Made by a program: the position numbers and the translations under genes. A stretch of 64,000 nucleotides of DNA from Schizochytrium sp. TIO01 (lineage: Eukaryota > Sar > Bigyra > Thraustochytrida > Thraustochytriidae), in the NCBI GenBank assembly GCA_004764695.1, contig SMSO01000037.1:4834337-4898336 (forward strand), written 5' to 3'. The notes under the pieces were generated by a model. That model saw only the letters and a list, made by a program, of their open reading frames with translations. It searched no databases and was not told the origin of the DNA. Below are positions 31,801 to 43,437 of the stretch, piece by piece. Numbering within the stretch: position 1 is the first letter of the stretch; every line of letters starts with the position of its first letter.

Positions 31801-34600
31801 AGACTGACTGGTTTAGAGATGTCTGACTTCGACGACCTTCTGATCAAGTACTTTCTTAGAGGGGGATGGGCTAGTTTTAAAACACCGTGACGTAACAATA
31901 TAGTTATCTGGCAAAAATAGAAAAGAAAAAAAAAAGAATAGAAAAAAGTATTTCCATCTGAAACAAAACTAACAAAACTTTCTCTAAAAAACTAAAAAAT
32001 AATATATAGCACCATAGGTAATAATAGTATAATATTCGTGGCTGTGTCTGTTTGTGGGTTAGACTGATACGAAAGTGCAGCATGCTAGGATGATATATGA
32101 GAAAACTCAGAATAAACGGGGGTTGTGCTCGTTCCTCCGACGAGAAGCTACGAATCTGCCAAATTTAAATTCACTTTTTGACATAACTATGGATTCTGAA
32201 GGATTTCGGTGTGTGGATGGGGGTGGTGAGTGGAAATAGGATTATTTGTATCATCACGTTCAGCGTCGCAATTGATTTTGCTTTCTGAAAGGTTGTATTA
32301 GATAGGCAGCGGTAATTGCCTCTTTAGTAAGTATGACCTTCAAGTTGGGTGCGTGGGATAAATGAAAATGGAGTATTTCAATGCTAACTCATTGTAAAGA
32401 ACACCAAAAGAACGGGCAAGGCCAGTCATCCTTGAACGAATGGATACTACTGCATCATGTGCTATATACTTGCAGACTTTCATCTGAACATACATTTCTG
32501 GTCATTGCGGTTGGAGTTATTGCTTCTTTGCTGAGACTTCGCCCAGCACCTTCTCTAGTTGATGACAGGAATAGTTTGTGGTGAACTTTACGAAAGAAAC
32601 AAGAGAACATAGCTGGCAATCTACGCGTTAATATGATCTGCTCTCCATACATAGCAAGAGTATAATGAGAATCACAATCCCGATGCTATCAAATTTGACC
32701 CCAGCTGACCCGTTTAAGATGGAGTCATAGCTTTCTAGATCTGCGATATACATGTCAGGGGCCTGAAATTAAACTGATCATGATCATATCTGATGTCTTT
32801 TCACCTTTGCAACAGGTTAACTAAAATGCCTTTAGTCTCACTTGAAAAAACAACAACGGTTAATGTTCATGGTCTCCACTTTCGTTGCCGTGCAAGTAGT
32901 ACCCATATTTGACGAGTGACTGTTTCATAATAGACCAAACTATACACTAAGTCTTACTGCCTTTGCGATGCCTTATAAGTTTGCCTCCTTGCTTTTACGT
33001 CTTGGGTTGTGCTGCTACATGGTCTGCCTTGAATTCGCTTTGTAAGTTATATTTGCGATTCGAAAGACTGCATAAACGCCCACAGTGTCGGCAGCTGCGG
33101 GTGGTTTTTTCTTATTGTCCTCCAGTGTTACTTAGGTACCCAGCTATTTAGCACTAGGCGAGTTATCATTTTGACATGAACAACACCAGTAGTATTAACA
33201 ATGATTAGAAGCTCAAGGTCTGTGGCAAGTTTAGGCTTGCCAATGTTCTAACAGCAAATGTGTCATGGGGACACGGGATAAGGCATGATAGAGGTCAATG
33301 GTTGCGTATAACCAGCACAGGCTCTAGGGAATGCAGCAGCATCAGCAGCAGAAACTTATAGAGGGTCCTTTTTTATTTTTTATTTTTTAAAATTAAAATA
33401 CTAGACAATAGTAATAATAAAAGAGCTGCGGTTCTATGTTCTCTTTTTGGAATCTTGATGCGCAATAGCCTCCTGTGATATTGCGGAATCTTGAAGTCAG
33501 CGCACCTGGTGCGGATTTTACTTACTTCAATCAATCTCTTACAGTTGAAGTACGCTTAATGGCAAACGTTTATAGCAAGCTTGGCGAGTGCTTCGTCAGT
33601 TTGTCCCAAGGAATGATGCAAAAACTTTACCATGCTCGAGGCAGGTTGGGGAATAGTTTGATTGAGTGGAAACGCTTTATTGAGCATCTTTTTACACTAC
33701 TAGGCGTTGGTCTTCTGGCGGATTGATGTTGCCAAGGTACTCATGAAGAATTATGCCATTCATGGTACCTAAGAGATCTGATGTGTTTGGTCAAATGTTG
33801 CCCACAGTCAAAGCTTTGCCTTTGAATGCAAACTCAAATAGCTTTCGATATCGTTTGTTTTAAGTTTCCTCACGATAGCCTAAGTGATGCCCTTGTTGCA
33901 GGCCTATTTGCTGCTCCACATTTCGAGGTACCTACTTTAGAAAAACTCACAAAGTCACCTTGTACTCGGATCTAAGTTGGCCATTTATAAGAACTGGCCC
34001 GGGTTTATTGAAGGAGGATTGCTACCAAGAACCTCCATCGCCTTCGCACACCTGACAATTACATAAACATATGCTCCAACCTATCGTCAGAATAATAAAA
34101 ACCAGATTTAAGGCCTTCCTGAGTTGGTCTTATCTCGAATTTGCTTGACAGAAATATCGAAAAGGTGGAAGCTTGCCATAGCGATGAAAGATCTCCCCTC
34201 TAATGCTGTCGAGACCGTGCTGAAATGCTAACTTGTGGCCGAGTTTCCGGATCAAGGTCACAGCAAAGCTTTGCTCATCCGCTGGCAAAACCAACGTCTT
34301 TGCTTGAGATCCTGCGCTTCGCATTCACTTGCGGCGATGATGAGAACATTCCATCGATTTCGAAGGTGGTCAGTTTGAAAGTGGCAGGTCAAAGCTTATA
34401 GCAGGGGGGTGTTTCCAGTACCCAAGTCTCTCGCACCGGTCCAAATACGAGGCAGCAGCTAATCACGACAATGCTGCAATTGTGCAGATGCTCAAGCTTC
34501 AAATCATCGAATAGTATGAGGAACAAGACTAATAAATGTCTTCACATAATCTCTGTGAATTCTTGTTCGTTCCTCTTTTCTCTTCGTTCTTCTCTCCTTG
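28801..34600. other. Gene desert, middle part
   Basis: AT-rich DNA with no supported gene. The longest frames (31393-31728 minus, 111 codons; 30849-31154 plus, 101 codons) are about the size expected by chance and show no domain. A tRNA-like half-structure is at about 29057-29094 (see findings). A poly-T tract is at 29257-29281. I see no intact transposon ORF, long terminal repeats or target-site duplications. Confidence 0.45.
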
Positions 34601-35230
34601 GTAGGTTAGGCGCCTACTAGGTTCCCACTACCAGCTTTGGACAACAGGATGCGACACGAGGTGGCGCTCAAACCCGCATCGCTTGAGTTCTTTCTTTTCC
34701 CCGACCCGGACTTCCTCGCGTTCGCTTCGTCCGCGTGTGCGTTTCAAGAGACGTTTGGACATCTGTGTCGCCCCCGCTGCCAGGGAAGACCGCTCACGGC
34801 TCGAGGAGGTCCACGCTGTCCTCCATCTTCTTCTTGCGCTCTTGATCTTGATACTCCAGGCAAGTTGATCTGATCTTGCTTTGAATTCGAGGTCGGTTCA
34901 TTCTTCAAGATCACTCGAAAACGAGAATCAATTTCTAGAGAAAGCATATTTGACAAAATCCTCAAAAGCAAACTGAGCAGAAACAGCCTGCGCACAAAAC
35001 GTAAACCGAAGTGCTGAGGACACCAGACTCGGCCTTTCGCCAGCAAGCTTGGGACTCCTGATCTCGATCGTTGGAACACATTCATAGAACCGTTCACACG
35101 GCCCTGACCTGCCCTAAAGCTGCCCAGCGAAGGCCGGCGCAATCGGCACTAAAAATCCCAATGGCCCAACGACAACTTGTACTCCAACGCGAGAGGCGGA
35201 CTGAGCCCGGGTACAGGGCAGAAAGGGAAC
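34601..35230. other. Second GC-richer island
   Basis: About 600 bases of GC-richer sequence. Frames of 78 codons (34637-34873 plus) and 132 codons (34744-35142 minus) overlap each other and neither carries a recognisable domain. It may be a promoter island or an unrecognised transcript. Confidence 0.3.
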
Positions 35231-37500
35231 AAATCTGCAGAATTTGAACTCTTTTTCGCTTGAAGATGAATGAATCCATCCATATAGGTACTGGTACGCA
35301 GATATTTATGTATTGCCCTTTTTTTTCCCTTAAAAAAAGAAAGTATATCCTATTAGTGTTACTAGGGTCTATAATAAAGAAAAGAGAAGAAGAGAACACT
35401 ATAGATAATTTTTTCTTTTTTTTTAAACGAACAAAGAACAAAGAGCAAAAATAAGAACACTTAATTTTCTATCCCTGGGAACGTAAGTATTGAGTGATTA
35501 TTTTGACTTGAGTTTTTAACCCAATTAAATAAAATAAGATTTAAACTCAGTCCCTCAGACTGGTGAGAATATATTATACTTGAGATACTTTAAGAAACTA
35601 TGTACACGTAGTGGCAATGGCATTGACGAACGCAGCTAGTAAGAGAGGGACTTTAGACAATGACTTAAATATACAGGCTATACGCCAGAATTTCGATTGT
35701 GAAAATCTTGCGAATTTCTTAACTTTAATTCGAGTTATAACAAATCTTCTTTTTACATGTAGTTTTTGATGGGTGAACGGAGCGCGCCATAGCAAAAGGA
35801 GTGATGGCGGCATCGGAAAAGGAGGACATTTTCGATGCGCAAGTCAAAGATACTTCGAAGCAGCCATACACTAGGAGTGATATTCACTATGTATGTTCCT
35901 TGGACACGAAGCTAGGTACACTGCTCTGACACCAATCCATGGTTGGTGAAATGGATAACTTGAAGAACTCTAAGCTGGTTGGGTTTGGAAAGGTCCAGCA
36001 GGCGAACTTGACGACTCCATGACAAACATATGAAATTCAAGAAAAACTACAAAATGAAATAAGTATCCTCCGGGTTCACATGCGTTCAAGTTACACTTAC
36101 GAGTGAGGTCAAAGATTGCGCTGTCTCCTGCTAAGTTCTTTTATCCCTTCGATTAAATACCCGAAGTCTTAATTGTGGCAGGGAATACTAATCGAACTCT
36201 GTTCAGTCGCGTCTTGGCACAGGGCAGAGTATGAGACACGGTTGCAATCTACGTGTCACGCGGAGGAGAACGGTCGATCTGGGGGGTGCTTTCGGCATCG
36301 GAGGAGTTGTTTATCTCTAAAAGGCATAGGGCTGTATATAGAGAAAGGATATGTTTTTGTTTTTTCTTCCGATTTAATTAAAAACTAACTTGAAATACTA
36401 CTCTAGAGCACATACCCTAATTTAAAGAAGATAGAAGAAGCAAGTGCACGGGGAAAAAAAGTTAGATACCTTGGTTGCTAATGAAACGAACGAGGCAAAA
36501 GGTTTCTCTGCAATGGAAACCGTCAGCCAGAGCTTCGACTACTTGAGCAAGCTCTATCTTTGCAAAAATGGAGCTGAAGCGAACTTTGAACAACATGAAA
36601 AAGAAATCAGCCCGCTCTAGTTTATGCTCAAACTATTTACAGATTTTGCTGGCATAGCAGGTCTGATCGAGCGGTTCTGGTACTTTGGCTGTGATTGTTG
36701 ACGACACTGTCTTGCAAAGGATGGCAGTCAAACTCAAACTTCAAATCTCTCCGTCGAAGCACAGCTTGGAGCTTCTGTCGTGCATTTCTGCACGATGCAG
36801 TTTTAACTCACTGGTGGTGTGCCAATTGGACTTAAGCAAACATTTTTACTGCTTGAGCAAAGTATACGATATTTAAAACGACGTCAGTTCATGGCGGGCT
36901 TCGCGCGGCTCTAAAGGTCTTTTTGCACCCGAGGCTTCTCCAGTAATACGTCATTCATTCTCAGACAGCCTCAGGGCCATGCTCGCTTTTCCGCTGCTCG
37001 CATGTATTGTGATCATAGGTTCAAGTGCCTGTTGATCATCTTGGGACAAAATACTACAACTGAATTCAAGTCCCGTCTTTGCTACATGAGATCGAAGACG
37101 GTCCTTTGGGTAAAGGATGGATTGCCTGTGTGAGAAGGTGTAGGTGGGTCCAACTTTGGCAGCTACTGGCGACGCCATCTTCTGATGCCTTCTTGCGACG
37201 CCAAACGCTCAAGAGGGTCAGAAGCCGAGCTTGCCCCCTGCGAGTCTAAAATTCATCAGAGCAGTGAAGAACACCCCCCTCCTCTCGAACTCTAGTTTGC
37301 AACGACGCCTCAGATGGACCGCTGGGACTCACGTTGAATGCATCTATAGTAAAATAGGGACATTCTGTGGCTTTCCAGTTTCTTTTCTTGTGTTCGCTCC
37401 CCCTCAAAGGCTAAAATTTATAGATCATCGTGTAGAGAACACGATGTTGCTTAAGCGCATGCCGCACCCCCCTTGGAGCTAAATCTTAACTGAGGTGGGG
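35231..37500. other. Gene desert, continued
   Basis: AT-rich with A/T runs (35321-35340, 35408-35425). I see no supported gene, RNA gene or mobile element. Confidence 0.45.
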
Positions 37501-37550
37501 ACCAACTTACTTGACGTTCAATATCAGTACTCAAAATCAACATCATCTTA

Positions 37551-37725
37551 ACTAAGCGCTACGCATAACAAAGGGAAAATCTGCTGTCAATGCCAGCAAA
37601 CCTACGATAAGATGAACATGTACATCACATCATGTACACTAAGCGCTACCTCATAACGAGCTAAAGCATGCTGCAAACGTCAACAAACCTAATCAAAACA
37701 AACATTCAATAATCAAAGTTGACAT
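37551..37725. repeat. Degenerate tandem pair, about 87-base period
   Basis: ACTAAGCGCTAC begins at 37551 and again at 37638. In both copies a CATAAC word follows closely, and GTCAA plus CAAACCTA words recur in the same order further on. The copies have diverged, with substitutions and small gaps. Confidence 0.5.
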
Positions 37726-38183
37726 ATCACCGCCTGCACTATTCCAATTGGTCTGCTCCTAGTTTCAACCTGTATACTTCGGTAAAAGCTCAAGTCAATA
37801 AGCATATTGGCATTTCACCCGCTATGCACGTGCATGTCCATCTTCGATAGCACTCAACATTTGTACATGTGGGTACCGCGCTGAGTGGTGCAAGCTCGAG
37901 CCAAAACACCAACGCATCGTGGCTGGATCAGCTGGGACAGTGGCCGCACTAGATTCTGGTACATACAGCCACAGTATCGCCTTACGCTCCTTACTGTGCA
38001 AAGTCTCATGAGGACTTCCCTAAAGACCTCGCTAAAGGGGCACGCAAAATAGACCCAACTCCCTACATCCTTATTACATGAAACTTGAATGCAACGTGGA
38101 GCAATTGATACATCAGGCCTCGAACCTTGCAGTCAAGACCCCACTGAGCAAGCGTATAGATTGATTGTAGAGTCAAGCAAGCT

Positions 38184-38291
38184 TTTGCAGAATTGCTGGG
38201 CTCGTTTTTTTGAATGGCTTTCAGCTGCACAGACAAACTAAGCAAGCATTTCAAGTTATGGTCCCCACCAAGTCTTTGCAGAATTGCTGGG
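38184..38291. repeat. Exact 17-base direct repeat, 91-base spacing
   Basis: TTTGCAGAATTGCTGGG occurs at 38184-38200 and at 38275-38291. Both copies are preceded at a similar distance by AAGCAAGC-type words, suggesting an old tandem duplication. Confidence 0.7.
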
Positions 38292-39645
38292 TTTAATTGC
38301 AGTGCCGGGATGTAACCCTCGCCAGTTTTTGAGTAGTAGAATAATCAAACATTGTATTTGGTTAGGGTATATCTTCGGCCGTCTGACACAAAGGTTCAAT
38401 TCGGTCTGAGAGCTAAGATTAGTCCAGGAATCTGCATGCGCGAGCCTATCGAGGCTAGCTAGGTTTGATCTTTACGATGATTAGCTTCATCCATGCAGAA
38501 CCCCAGGATATAGCTTTAGTTTTCTATCCGTTTTTCTGAACTTTCCTGCTGCAGAGCTTCAAGGTCATAATCGAGTTTTACAAAAATGCTTCTCTGGAAG
38601 CCAGTATAGTATCTTCTTTTGCTAGAAGAAGAGACCTGCGAGGTCAAGCGGCACGTTCTTCAGAACCTAGCTACCGCGAGGGGTATCACGAAAAGATACG
38701 ATACCATGGTACGACACAAATGGAGAACCTGCCTTGAAGTTGCAGTTCACACAGCCATAGTGGCATCTTCGAGCTGCAGTGCAACTTGAAGATCCATCGG
38801 GATGGATAATCTTGTCCCTGATATTAGGTTGGTTAAGCCCAAGGTACTACTAAATCTTTGGGCTCAACTCATCAGCTTGTGTCCTCAAGCCATCCTGTCG
38901 TATATCAAGTTCAACCTCGCTGAGAGATTCGACCCCAGGGAAACGACGATATTAAGCATGTGCCGAATCCAGGCCAGGCTCGCTTGCGAGTGCCAGCGGC
39001 TGAGAAGAACCAGGAGCCATGATACACATCATACATGGGCCATTATTCACGTTTCTACTATCACGATGACGCCATTCCTCAGGATTCTACCATCGACTAT
39101 TCTGCTCTCAATGCACGCTGTGCTCCGCAAGGATACGTCAGTTGCTGCGTGCAACCTGATTCCCTGTAGCTTTCTGTAGCCCAGGTCGTGCTGGGCGCGA
39201 GCCAGCACGCAGAAGCCAAAACTTCGCACACCTGCATGGATGCATATGTCGCATAGCGTCCCTGTCATGATAATCTTCTATTGAACTATAGGTGGGTTCT
39301 AAAAGAGGTGGCCATCCTCTGTCATTCACGGCGCACTAGAGGCTCTTATGGGTTTAGCTTAGCACACCTGTCCTGCGAAGACTGGGTACAATATCGTTGG
39401 GGCTGGCTCGTACTACTGGTACTTTACAATTAGGTGCTACCTACAGAGTATTCTAGGTAGTGCCTAGATATCCAGAGATGAAAAAGGAGAATTTATCAAG
39501 TAGTCGTAGGTAGTTCGAAACTATGCGCTGTTCATTTCAGGAACTCGTTACTTTTTGCAAGCAAAACCGAAACTGAAAGTTGCGGCCAGCGTAGCGGAGG
39601 CCAGTCCTCTCTGTCCCGGGCGACGGGGCAAAGGAGAACTCGCGC
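38292..39645. other. Gene desert, right end and promoter of the AIM24-like gene
   Basis: No supported gene. A frame of 125 codons at 38802-39179 has no recognisable domain. The last 60 bases before the next ATG are GC-rich (GCGGCCAGCGTAGCGGAGG, CCCGGGCGACGGGGC), probably the 5' UTR. Confidence 0.45.
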
Positions 39646-40530
39646 ATGGCCTTCGAGCCGACAGCTCAAAATATGGGGGACCAAGGCCAGAATGAGACCG
39701 TTAGTCTAGTTCAGAATATGGATAGAGAAGATGAGTTTTGGGATGGAATGAAGATTTTGCCACCTGTAGCTGAAGTTGTTGATTCGGATTGGTTCAACAT
39801 TGAAGGCAGTGATTTTTCTCAAATTTTGCAAATTCGTGTTCGACCGGGTGAGATCATCACGACGGAACCTGGTTCCATGGTCGTCATGTCGGATGGACTC
39901 GTGCCTAACGTTGATATGGGAGACTGTGGTCAAGCTTGCACTCGTTGCTGCTGTGCAGGTGAGAGTTTCTTCCGACTCGTGTTTACAAATATGACCTCAG
40001 AGACCAAATTCCTGGGTATCTCTCCTCCAGGTCCTGGACGCATTATTCCGATCGACCTGAACCGCTACTCTGGAATTACTTTTAACACTGGTGCATTTGT
40101 TGCAGCTGTTGGTAAGAACTGGCAAATCAGGCTCCGCGTAGTAGATAATCTTGCAACCGGCGCTTGTGGTGGCCAGGGTTTCATTCTCAATGAACTGCAC
40201 GGTGATGGTATGGCCTTTCTTACCGGCATCGGAGCTATTGAGCGTCTGGTTCTTCAGCCAGGCGAGAAGTACATTGTGGATAAGGAGTGCGTTCTTGCGT
40301 TTGAGAAATCTGTAAAGTTTGATGTTCGCTCGTATGGATGCTCTATGGTTTGCTGCTGCGGTGGATTCGGCCTGTTCCAGTCTGTTCTCACAGGACCGGG
40401 TCTTGTTCTTATCCAGACACTCCCGATGTCCAAATTGCGTCGTGCAATTGGTGCAGGCGGCGGCGGTGGCGGCGGTGGCGGCGGCGGTGGCGATGGCGGC
40501 GGCGGCGGCGGCGGTGGTGGTGGTGGTTAA
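39646..40530 (+). CDS. AIM24/TIGR00266-family protein with poly-glycine tail
   Basis: A 294-residue protein from ATG 39646. Residues about 48-270 match the AIM24/TIGR00266 double beta-prism fold. An opening DFSQILQIRVRPGEIITTEP block with GSMVVMSDG is followed by a Cys-rich turn CTRCCCAGESFF. Then come GPGRIIPIDL, a central GQGFILNELHGDG strand, LQPGEKYIVDKECVLAFE and the closing GPGLVLIQT. Every family landmark is present in order. Family knowledge: bacterial members are of uncertain role, while yeast AIM24 is mitochondrial and supports inner-membrane organisation. No mitochondrial presequence is evident here, so it may be cytosolic. The last about 26 residues are almost pure Gly with one Asp, encoded by a GGC/GGT repeat. 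The Cys-rich patches are typical of many protist homologues as I recall, not verified. Confidence 0.85.
   Translation: MAFEPTAQNMGDQGQNETVSLVQNMDREDEFWDGMKILPPVAEVVDSDWFNIEGSDFSQILQIRVRPGEIITTEPGSMVVMSDGLVPNVDMGDCGQACTRCCCAGESFFRLVFTNMTSETKFLGISPPGPGRIIPIDLNRYSGITFNTGAFVAAVGKNWQIRLRVVDNLATGACGGQGFILNELHGDGMAFLTGIGAIERLVLQPGEKYIVDKECVLAFEKSVKFDVRSYGCSMVCCCGGFGLFQSVLTGPGLVLIQTLPMSKLRRAIGAGGGGGGGGGGGGDGGGGGGGGGGG
40459..40527 (+). repeat. GGC/GGT repeat coding a poly-Gly C-terminus
   Basis: About 23 glycine codons, mostly GGC with interspersed GGT and one GAT, run up to the TAA stop. It is a GC-rich trinucleotide microsatellite in frame at the end of the AIM24-like gene. Confidence 0.95.
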
Positions 40531-42948
40531 TAACAACGCTGTGTCGATCTATCCATCCCTATGGACCTTTAAGTATCCCTTCGTCTTCTTCAGCTTACAT
40601 CTACAAAAATTTACATTTTGTCAAGTCTTCTGGACCCAAGTTCTTATAAATCTTGACACAACTAGAAATATAATCATAAAACAAAATTTTAACATCAAAG
40701 CATTCTCCTCCTCCTTCTTTCCTGGAAGTATTATCATCAATAACCAAGAAGGAAGACATATTTTTTGAACGTAGGAGCTAGAAGGTTTACCCTTGGTATG
40801 TGTAAGATGATGAAGAGGTGCGGCAGGCAAATTGAACAAACCATAATAGCTGTGTTCGTTCAAGAGCACGAATGATCATATCCAGGAGTTATACAGAACG
40901 AAATGCGTGCGCGGGATCTTTCTTTCAATACATACAGACGGTCGAGGAGACTTTGTTGATAAGTTTTATCAGATTTCAGGTTGCGAAGGATTCATATACT
41001 AGCATGAAACTTTAAAGTCAAATAAATAACGAGTCTTTTCTGTGACGAAAATGTAGCGATTGGTATGCCAAATCACCTGATGTTTGATACTACATCCGCA
41101 TTATATTAATAGCACATATGCGAGCCGAAGCATGAGTTTTCCGTCATGCTATGAATCGGTTACCTTACTGTTGATATTTTGTTGTTACAGCCTTTATATT
41201 GCAATACGAGCCCTGTGCAAATAAGAAGACAGTGCTTTGCGTCTATGCAGGATATTAACCACTGAGTCCCTTTGACCGCTGGATCTGGAACACGAAAGAT
41301 CGAAGTCAGATTTTCTCATATCCTGCACGACTCAGAAACCCCCGCCCCATTTGCATGATCAAGACAGGTTGAACAATTACATAGCTAGCCAGAAATGTCA
41401 TACAATCTCGTGAACGAATGTGGCATTTTTCGTGGCATAAGATATTGATCCTCCGAAGGTATAGGTACGCTTAAATATATAATGCCACTTGTACAAACAC
41501 CTTTGCTGACAAAAGATCCAGGGTGCTTCTCTCTCTGCCTTCATCACTCTCGTTACGCAACTAGAGAAGAGAGTTTAACTATTTTAAATTCAAGCAGGCT
41601 TAGCTCTGTTCAATACGAGCAATGATGACTTAGTTTCATCGACTTGAAGCCCTGGAAATGGTAAGTTGTAAAACTTCTAGCTAATTTTCTACAAAGCCAT
41701 ACCAAGAGCACTAGATAGTGCTGCTACATACTTCCTGAAGGGAATCTCTGTTGGAATGATGTTGCTAAAATTCCTATCTACCTACTGTTGCTGCTCATAT
41801 TACTATCTGGTGATTCATCAAGACATTTTTGCAAAGCACAGTGGTCGCTCCTTTACTCCAAAACCAGTTGCATTAGTAGGTAGCTACTTACTACATTGCA
41901 GCGTTTTCTCGTCTCCGTCCTGTAGAAGTCGTATCTGCCGTCGTCTCAAATTTCTCCTATGATCCATACCTGATCAAATTGCTCCTTCGTTATCCCAATT
42001 CTGACAATTTCCAACAAAATGCATGCATGAAATTCGATGCCAAGACAATGATCTCATTACCCGTAAAGAAAGAGCATCAATACGTGCAAATGAAATAAAA
42101 TCCCACACATGAAAGCTCCCAGTGCTTTTTCAAAATCCTCACCGACCAGCAAGAGCACCAGCCAAATGTCCTCCAGTTCTTGCTTTCTGTGCAAATTCCT
42201 CTCGACATCATCTCACATCTCCTACTATATGATGATGGCCTCCGCGCCAGGTTACCCCTTCGAGTTGACACCTTGTCCCATTCTCCATATAACTACCCTA
42301 ACCCTACCCTCCCGCGGCCCCTAGTACCTTTCTATATTGTGGGAACGCGGGGATCACCCCATTGGCTGGCGGCGGAGCGTGTGGATTTGCAGGTTTTCTA
42401 TGCGTAATGAGGGGTAATGCGGGGAACTCTTATTCTGGGTGGCAGGAATTAAGAGAAAAGAAAGAATAAAGAAAGCAAAAAGAATGGCTGAAGGGGGTCC
42501 TGGTAGTGCGCAGGTAAGGTCTCTTAGGCGGTCTGTGAAGGAGTTCTGCTCCTAATGCCAAGGTTGTGATTATTGGTTTATAATGTTGTATGGGTAGGGG
42601 TAATTAGGTGTCTCGTAGTCTTGGGTTTCTTTTCATTTTCCTTTATTTTGCTTTCCTATTATGGGTAAAGAGGTTAACTATGGCGTCTCGTGAGAGGCCT
42701 AGTCCTGTGGTTTTGCGTAGGAGGCCACTAGCCTTAGTTCTTGGTGGCGGCGGAAGCAGAGTGTCTAGGGAGATATAGAGGTGATATGGAGCGTAAGTAA
42801 TATAGAGGAGTAATATAATATAATTGCTTGGCTTAGGTAGCGGAGCAAACAAAGCACTTCTTGTTCGTTTGCGGCACGGCGTCGCGAACCCCTTACTCGG
42901 ACCCGCTCAGCAGCAGTTGTAGGCTCGTGCTCCACCCCCTCGGTCAAG
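40531..42948. other. 2.4 kb intergenic, includes eL21 promoter
   Basis: AT-rich DNA without a supported gene. A telomere-like CCCTAACCCTACCCT stretch is at about 42296-42310. The 70 bases before the eL21 ATG are GC-rich, fitting a core promoter/5' UTR of a housekeeping gene. Confidence 0.5.
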
Positions 42949-43437
42949 ATGCCTCACTCGTTCGGTAAGAAGGCGCGGACGCGCGACATGTTCTCCAAGC
43001 CCTTCCGGCGGCAAGGAGAGCCCGCGCTGTCCAAGTACCTCATCACCTACCGCGTGGGTGACATCGTGGACGTCAAGGCCGACTCCTCGATCCACCGCGG
43101 TATGCCCCACAAGTACTACCACGGTCGTACCGGTGTTGTCTACAACGTGACCAAGTCCTCCGTCGGCGTTGAGATCGTCAAGCCCGTCAAGCACCGCCTC
43201 ATCCGCAAGCGCATCAACGTCCGCATCGAGCACGTCTCCCCCTCCCGCTCGCGCGAGAACTTTCTCCAGCGCGTGAAGGAGAACGACGTTGCCTCCAAGA
43301 AGGCTAAGGAGACTGGCGAGCGTGTCACCGAGACCAAGCGCCTCCCCGCACAGCCCAAGGCCGGCTACGAGCTCGAGATCACCGAGGCCAATGCCCCGGT
43401 CACCATGCGCCCCCTCAAATTCGACTACTACATTTAA
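42949..43437 (+). CDS. RPL21: 60S ribosomal protein eL21
   Basis: A 162-residue protein, the normal length for eukaryotic L21e, a structural protein of the large ribosomal subunit near the central protuberance/5S rRNA. It starts MPHSFGKKARTRDMFSKPFR, the expected N-terminus. It then carries the SH3-like core with YRVGDIVDVKAD, the conserved RGMPHKYYHGRTGVVYNV segment and the basic KRINVRIEHVSPSRSR stretch. The gene is intronless. The start is unambiguous because the conserved N-terminus begins at this ATG, in the context TCAAGATGCC. Third positions are overwhelmingly C or G, unlike all neighbouring genes except in part the aminotransferase. This is the usual mark of codon selection in a highly expressed gene. 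Confidence 0.98.
   Translation: MPHSFGKKARTRDMFSKPFRRQGEPALSKYLITYRVGDIVDVKADSSIHRGMPHKYYHGRTGVVYNVTKSSVGVEIVKPVKHRLIRKRINVRIEHVSPSRSRENFLQRVKENDVASKKAKETGERVTETKRLPAQPKAGYELEITEANAPVTMRPLKFDYYI

Noticed and set aside
24546-39645. Intact retrotransposon or DNA transposon in the gene desert
   Set aside because: I could find no long terminal repeats, terminal inverted repeats, DDE, reverse transcriptase or recombinase motifs by eye. A library search would decide; a strong match to a repeat family would overturn this.
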